Of a stretch of 64,000 nt of DNA, positions 60,300 to 64,000 are shown in pieces (the stretch's first letter is position 1; the number at the start of each line of letters is the position of its first letter). This stretch comes from Algirhabdus cladophorae. Its GTDB lineage: Bacteria; Pseudomonadota; Alphaproteobacteria; Rhodobacterales; Rhodobacteraceae. The translations under genes and the position numbers were made by a program. Below the pieces are notes generated by a model. The model was not told the DNA's origin. It searched no databases and worked only from the letters and a program-made list of their open reading frames with translations. The stretch spans positions 3,410,001 to 3,474,000 of the forward strand of contig NZ_CP173029.1 of the NCBI RefSeq assembly GCF_044772865.1, given 5' to 3'.

Positions 60300-63213
60300 T
60301 CCCAAAATCACCGCACTGGGGCTTGGCGTGGATTTTCCGCAAGCGTTCATTACTGGCTTTTGGGAACGGTTCGGACATCTAGATCCAGTAAGCACTGCCC
60401 AAATTGAAATCATCGTAAACACGCGACGCATGCAGAGGCGCATCACGGATCTTTTTGACGAAGGACCAGCGACACTTTTACCCAGGATTAGACTTTTGAC
60501 TGATCTGGGGATTGAGGATCAAGGCAATGATCCCACCGCCCTGAAGCGGCGATTGGAATTGGTTCAATTGATCTCTCAACTTCTGGATCAACAGCCGGAT
60601 CTGGCCGCTCGCGATAGCCTCTTTGATCTTGCGGACAGCCTCGCTAGCCTTTTGGAGGAAATGCTAGATGAGGGCGTTTCACCAACTGTTTTTGAAAAGA
60701 TCGATGTGCAGGATCTGTCGGGTCATTGGAACCGATCCCTTAATTTTTTGAGAATTACCCAGACTTTTCTCGAAGCCACCCAGACCGAAGGCGTGGCACC
60801 TTCCCACCGACAACGCGTCGAAAAACTAATCAAGGGATGGCAGGTTAATCCACCACAGCATCCAGTAATCTTAGCTGGTTCCACTGGATCGAGGGGCACA
60901 ACCGCTTTGTTGATGAAGGCAATTACTGAATTGCCACAAGGAATGATCGTGCTACCCGGATTTGATTTTGACCAACCTCAAGAAATCTGGGACAGGTTTA
61001 ACGCCAATACAGTCAGCCAGGATCACCCCCAATATCGGTTCGCTGATTTTTTGGATCAATCTGGCATTATGCCGTCCCAAGTGGTGTCTTGGTCAAAGTC
61101 TGTGGAAAACACATCGCCGCGAAGTGCGTTTGTATCTTTGGCATTGAGGCCTGCACCGATCACAGACCAATGGATGACAGATGGGCCAAATTTAGGTGAT
61201 TTAGACTCTGTCTTTGAGGGTTTGACACTTGTCCAAGCTCAATCCCCACGAGAGGAAGCAATTTGTATCGCTGCCCGCATCCGGCAAGCGGTCGAGGAAA
61301 ATCAGACCGTTGCTTTGATCACACCGGATCGTTCCCTAACCCGCCAGGTTACCGCAGCTTTGGACAAATGGCGCATTATTCCTGATGATAGCGCAGGTAC
61401 ACCTTTGGCCCTTAGCGCGTCAGGGCGGTTCTTGTTGCAGGTCCTAGACCTCATGGATCGCGATCTTTCATTCGAAGCACTGCTTGCACTTTTGAAAAAT
61501 CCAATCACGCACAGCGGACCAAATGGTCGTGGGGATCATCTACGATTTACACGGGATTTCGAACTTTACACACGACGTTATGGGCCGCCATTCCCAACAA
61601 CCAGTTCAATTCTAAAATGGGCTGAGAAAACAGGCACGCAGACTGCCAAAAACTGGGGTGAATGGTTGGTAGACGCGTTGGCCAAGTCACGGGTTCCGGC
61701 TGCTGTGCCATTGAATGATTATCTTGAGGCGCATCTATCATTTGCCGAGGCATTGGCCCATGGAACGGATCCAACGTCGGAAGACAACAGCGGCACATTG
61801 TGGAAAGAAAAGCCCGGGATTGAGGCCAAAAAAACCGTCGCAAAATTAAAGGCCGAAGGTGATCATGCAGGCGAAGTAGAAGTAGCAGATTACCGATCAA
61901 TTTTTCGATCAGTTCTAAGCCAAGGCGAGGTGCGCGACCGGGATCAAGGCCATCCCAACGTTTTGTTTTGGGGCACACTAGAGGCACGGGTTCAAGGCGC
62001 AGATTTGGTCATACTGGCCAGCATGAACGAGGGGTCATGGCCCGAGGCGCCGGCGCCTGATCCATGGCTCAATCGCCAAATGCGGCAGCAGGCAGGATTG
62101 CTGTTGCCAGAACGTCGAATTGGCTTGTCCGCTCATGACTTTCAGCAAGCAGTTTGTCGTCCCAATGTTTGGATAACGCGAAGCATCCGTAACGCAGAGG
62201 CTGAAACCGTTCCGTCCCGCTGGGTCAACAGAATAACAAACCTTTTGAACGGTTTGGACATGCAGGACGGTCCTGCACTTTTGTTGCAAATGATAGATCG
62301 TGGCAACGACTGGCTAGGGATCGCACGACAGCTGGAAGACGTTCCTAATGATGCAGAAAAAGCGCCAAGGCCGTCGCCACAACCACCTCTTGCTTCACGT
62401 CCTCGGCAGCTTTCCGTTACCCGGTTCAAAACTTTGGTTCGCGATCCTTATGCCCTTTATGCTGAGCGTATTTTGCGCCTAAAACCACTCGATCCGATCA
62501 AAATGCTTCCAGATGCTCCCTTGCGTGGGATTGTTTTACACCGCGTGTTAGAAAGATTCTTGGCAGAACGCACGGATGACGAGAATTCTGCCGAGATTCG
62601 ACTGAAACAGACTCTAGATCAGGAATTACAAGCCAATGTGCCTTGGCCGGTAGCCCAGCGACTGTGGAAGGCTCGTTTTGAAAAGGTCATACCGTGGTTC
62701 GTTGACATCTACGAAGGTCAAATGCTCCAAGCCGAAAAGGTTTTCCTTGAGGCTAAAGGCGCGCTTTCGCTGGCTGACATAGACTTTAAAATTACAGGTA
62801 CCGCTGATCGGATTGATATCACCTCTTCTGGCGAAGCTATCCTGCTTGATTATAAAACTGGACAGCCGCCCAGCAAAAAAGTTCAAGAGTTTTTTGATCG
62901 TCAACTATTGATTGAGGCCGCAATGGTTGAAGAGGGCGCGTTTGCAAACCTTGGTCCAATGCCCGTGTTGCGGGCCGATTTCATTGGCCTAGGGTCCAGC
63001 CCAAAAATTGAACCTGCTCCTTTGGATAGTTTTCCTGTACCACAAGTTTTGCAAGAAATTCGTGCCCTCATTGGTCGCTATGACGAAAGGGAAATGGGTT
63101 ATACAGCCCGGTCCAAAATGCAGCGCGATACCGATGTGAGCCCTTACGATCATCTCTCACGATATGGGGAATGGGACGACACGGATCCACCGGTACGGGA
63201 GATCCTGAAATGA
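60286..63213 (+). CDS. addB: Double-strand break repair protein AddB
   Basis: AddB is the helicase-like/nuclease subunit of AddAB, which processes DNA ends for recombination. The 975 aa protein has a P-loop remnant (ILAGSTGSRGTTALLMKAI) lacking the GK(T/S) core. A C-terminal RecB-type nuclease is visible as FKITGTADRID followed by AILLDYKTGQPPS. I count only two Cys, so it cannot form the four-Cys iron-sulphur staple known from Bacillus AddB. It overlaps murU by 14 bp and addA by 4 bp. Confidence 0.95.
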   Translation: MIGHSPKITALGLGVDFPQAFITGFWERFGHLDPVSTAQIEIIVNTRRMQRRITDLFDEGPATLLPRIRLLTDLGIEDQGNDPTALKRRLELVQLISQLLDQQPDLAARDSLFDLADSLASLLEEMLDEGVSPTVFEKIDVQDLSGHWNRSLNFLRITQTFLEATQTEGVAPSHRQRVEKLIKGWQVNPPQHPVILAGSTGSRGTTALLMKAITELPQGMIVLPGFDFDQPQEIWDRFNANTVSQDHPQYRFADFLDQSGIMPSQVVSWSKSVENTSPRSAFVSLALRPAPITDQWMTDGPNLGDLDSVFEGLTLVQAQSPREEAICIAARIRQAVEENQTVALITPDRSLTRQVTAALDKWRIIPDDSAGTPLALSASGRFLLQVLDLMDRDLSFEALLALLKNPITHSGPNGRGDHLRFTRDFELYTRRYGPPFPTTSSILKWAEKTGTQTAKNWGEWLVDALAKSRVPAAVPLNDYLEAHLSFAEALAHGTDPTSEDNSGTLWKEKPGIEAKKTVAKLKAEGDHAGEVEVADYRSIFRSVLSQGEVRDRDQGHPNVLFWGTLEARVQGADLVILASMNEGSWPEAPAPDPWLNRQMRQQAGLLLPERRIGLSAHDFQQAVCRPNVWITRSIRNAEAETVPSRWVNRITNLLNGLDMQDGPALLLQMIDRGNDWLGIARQLEDVPNDAEKAPRPSPQPPLASRPRQLSVTRFKTLVRDPYALYAERILRLKPLDPIKMLPDAPLRGIVLHRVLERFLAERTDDENSAEIRLKQTLDQELQANVPWPVAQRLWKARFEKVIPWFVDIYEGQMLQAEKVFLEAKGALSLADIDFKITGTADRIDITSSGEAILLDYKTGQPPSKKVQEFFDRQLLIEAAMVEEGAFANLGPMPVLRADFIGLGSSPKIEPAPLDSFPVPQVLQEIRALIGRYDEREMGYTARSKMQRDTDVSPYDHLSRYGEWDDTDPPVREILK

Positions 63214-64000
63214 CGGTTCCCAATGAGGCAACGCTCCGCCAGATCGAGGCTGCCGATCCGAGTAATTCAACTTGGGTCGCTGCTAACGCTGGTTCAGGCA
63301 AGACGCGGGTTTTAACAGACCGGGTTGCACGACTTTTGTTGGACGGAGTTGCACCGGAAAACATCCTTTGCCTGACCTACACAAAAGCCGCCGCCACTGA
63401 AATGCAGAACAGGCTGTTTCAACGACTTGGTCAGTGGTCAATGATGCGCGATGAAAAGCTTCGCGGGGAACTTGCCGAGCTGGGTGCGCCTGTCGAAAAA
63501 ATCAGTGGCCTATTAGCAGAGGCGCGGCGTCTTTTTGCTAAGGCGATTGAAACACCAGGCGGGTTGAAAATTCAAACGATCCATTCCTTTTGCGCGTCAC
63601 TTTTACGTCGCTTCCCACTTGAGGCTGGCGTCTCACCACAGTTTGTGGAGATGGAAGATCGAACCGCGAAAATTCTGCGCAACGATGTGGTTGAACAGAT
63701 GGCTAAGGGCCACGATCGGGCGGTTATCGATGCATTGGCACAGTATCACTCGGGTGAAGATTTTGAAAACCTCACTGCCGAAGTGATGCGCCACAAAGAT
63801 ACAATTTGCGCGATGACTAAGGAAAAAATTTGGGCTGAGTTGGATCTGACGCAGGACGTAACGGCGCAAGACCTGGTGAATGAGATCACGACAGGTGTCA
63901 CTGCCGGTTGGTGGAATACCCTTCTTGAGACCTTGATAAGTGCCGGAAAAACGTCTGAAAAACTCGCTCACAAGTTAGCAACGATTGACGTGTCCAACCC
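63210..64000 (+). CDS. addA: Double-strand break repair helicase AddA, N-terminal part (cut by window edge)
   Basis: AddA is the UvrD-type helicase/nuclease subunit of AddAB. The first 263 codons are present. Motif I is WVAANAGSGKTRVLTDRVAR (GSGKT about 28-32), followed by ILCLTYTKAAATEMQNRLF (motif Ia) and LKIQTIHSFCASLLRRFP. The ATGA overlap with addB indicates coupled translation. Confidence 0.97.
   Translation, partial: MTVPNEATLRQIEAADPSNSTWVAANAGSGKTRVLTDRVARLLLDGVAPENILCLTYTKAAATEMQNRLFQRLGQWSMMRDEKLRGELAELGAPVEKISGLLAEARRLFAKAIETPGGLKIQTIHSFCASLLRRFPLEAGVSPQFVEMEDRTAKILRNDVVEQMAKGHDRAVIDALAQYHSGEDFENLTAEVMRHKDTICAMTKEKIWAELDLTQDVTAQDLVNEITTGVTAGWWNTLLETLISAGKTSEKLAHKLATIDVSN

Overview
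The window is chromosomal DNA from an alphaproteobacterium of the Rhodobacterales (Roseobacter-type). The call rests on several traits: the gene order rpsT-dnaA-dnaN-recF-gyrB; a Fla2-type flagellar cluster with FlaF and FlbT, a muramidase-free FlgJ and no FliD or FliS; the PrrBCA (RegB-SenC-RegA) redox system; a Mic60-like gene between hemD and hemY; and AddAB in place of RecBCD. No prophage, insertion sequence, CRISPR array, rRNA or tRNA gene was seen. Base composition looks moderate for the group.

Layout. (1) 1-6024: replication genes, all on the minus strand (gyrB 5' end, LysE exporter, VOC protein, recF, dnaN, dnaA, rpsT). The dnaA leader is about 500 bp and rich in palindromes. (2) 6133-11068: enoyl-CoA hydratase and mutM on minus, ubiE-ubiB on plus, and a small phosphotransferase. 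(3) 11144-40930: a nearly complete flagellar regulon in alternating operons: fliK-flgD (-); flgJ-flgN-like-flagellin-flaF-flbT (+); fliI (-); flgBC-fliE-fliQ-flgFGAH-fliL2 (+); fliL-DUF-motE-motA-motK/motC-like-smORF-flhA-fliR-flhB-fliJ-like (-); fliF-fliH-fliN-fliP (+); motB-flgE-flgK-flgL-flgI (-). Several promoter regions carry a TTAA-N7-TTAA-like element, as expected if CtrA controls the regulon. fliG and fliM are not in the window. (4) 41052-48419: an orphan iron-type ABC permease, hemY, a mitofilin/Mic60-like gene and hemD, divergent from tsaD-gpsA. (5) 48424-53724: housekeeping and small conserved genes (YciI, EVE, DM13, DUF2853, extensin-like, ahcY, HD hydrolase, GNAT). (6) 53747-56449: PrrA and SCO/PrrC divergent from PrrB. 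(7) 56538-64000: a membrane PAS protein behind a perfect CtrA box, then tsaE-amgK-murU-addB-addA (the last cut by the window edge).

The flagellar genes encode the export gate (FlhA, FlhB, FliP, FliQ, FliR), the ATPase with a stator-like partner (FliI, FliH), MS ring, rod, L and P rings, hook and junction, flagellin, stator (MotA, MotB) and accessory periplasmic motility proteins. The least explained material is the minus operon 22886-31714. It holds a possible FliJ analogue, a large AMIN-like/TPR-like periplasmic protein, a single-TM coiled-coil protein and a 25-codon ORF coupled to flhA. The other under-explained spots are the PAS protein with its CtrA box, the flagellin leader hairpin, and an orphan terminator at 49681-49713 that suggests a small RNA.
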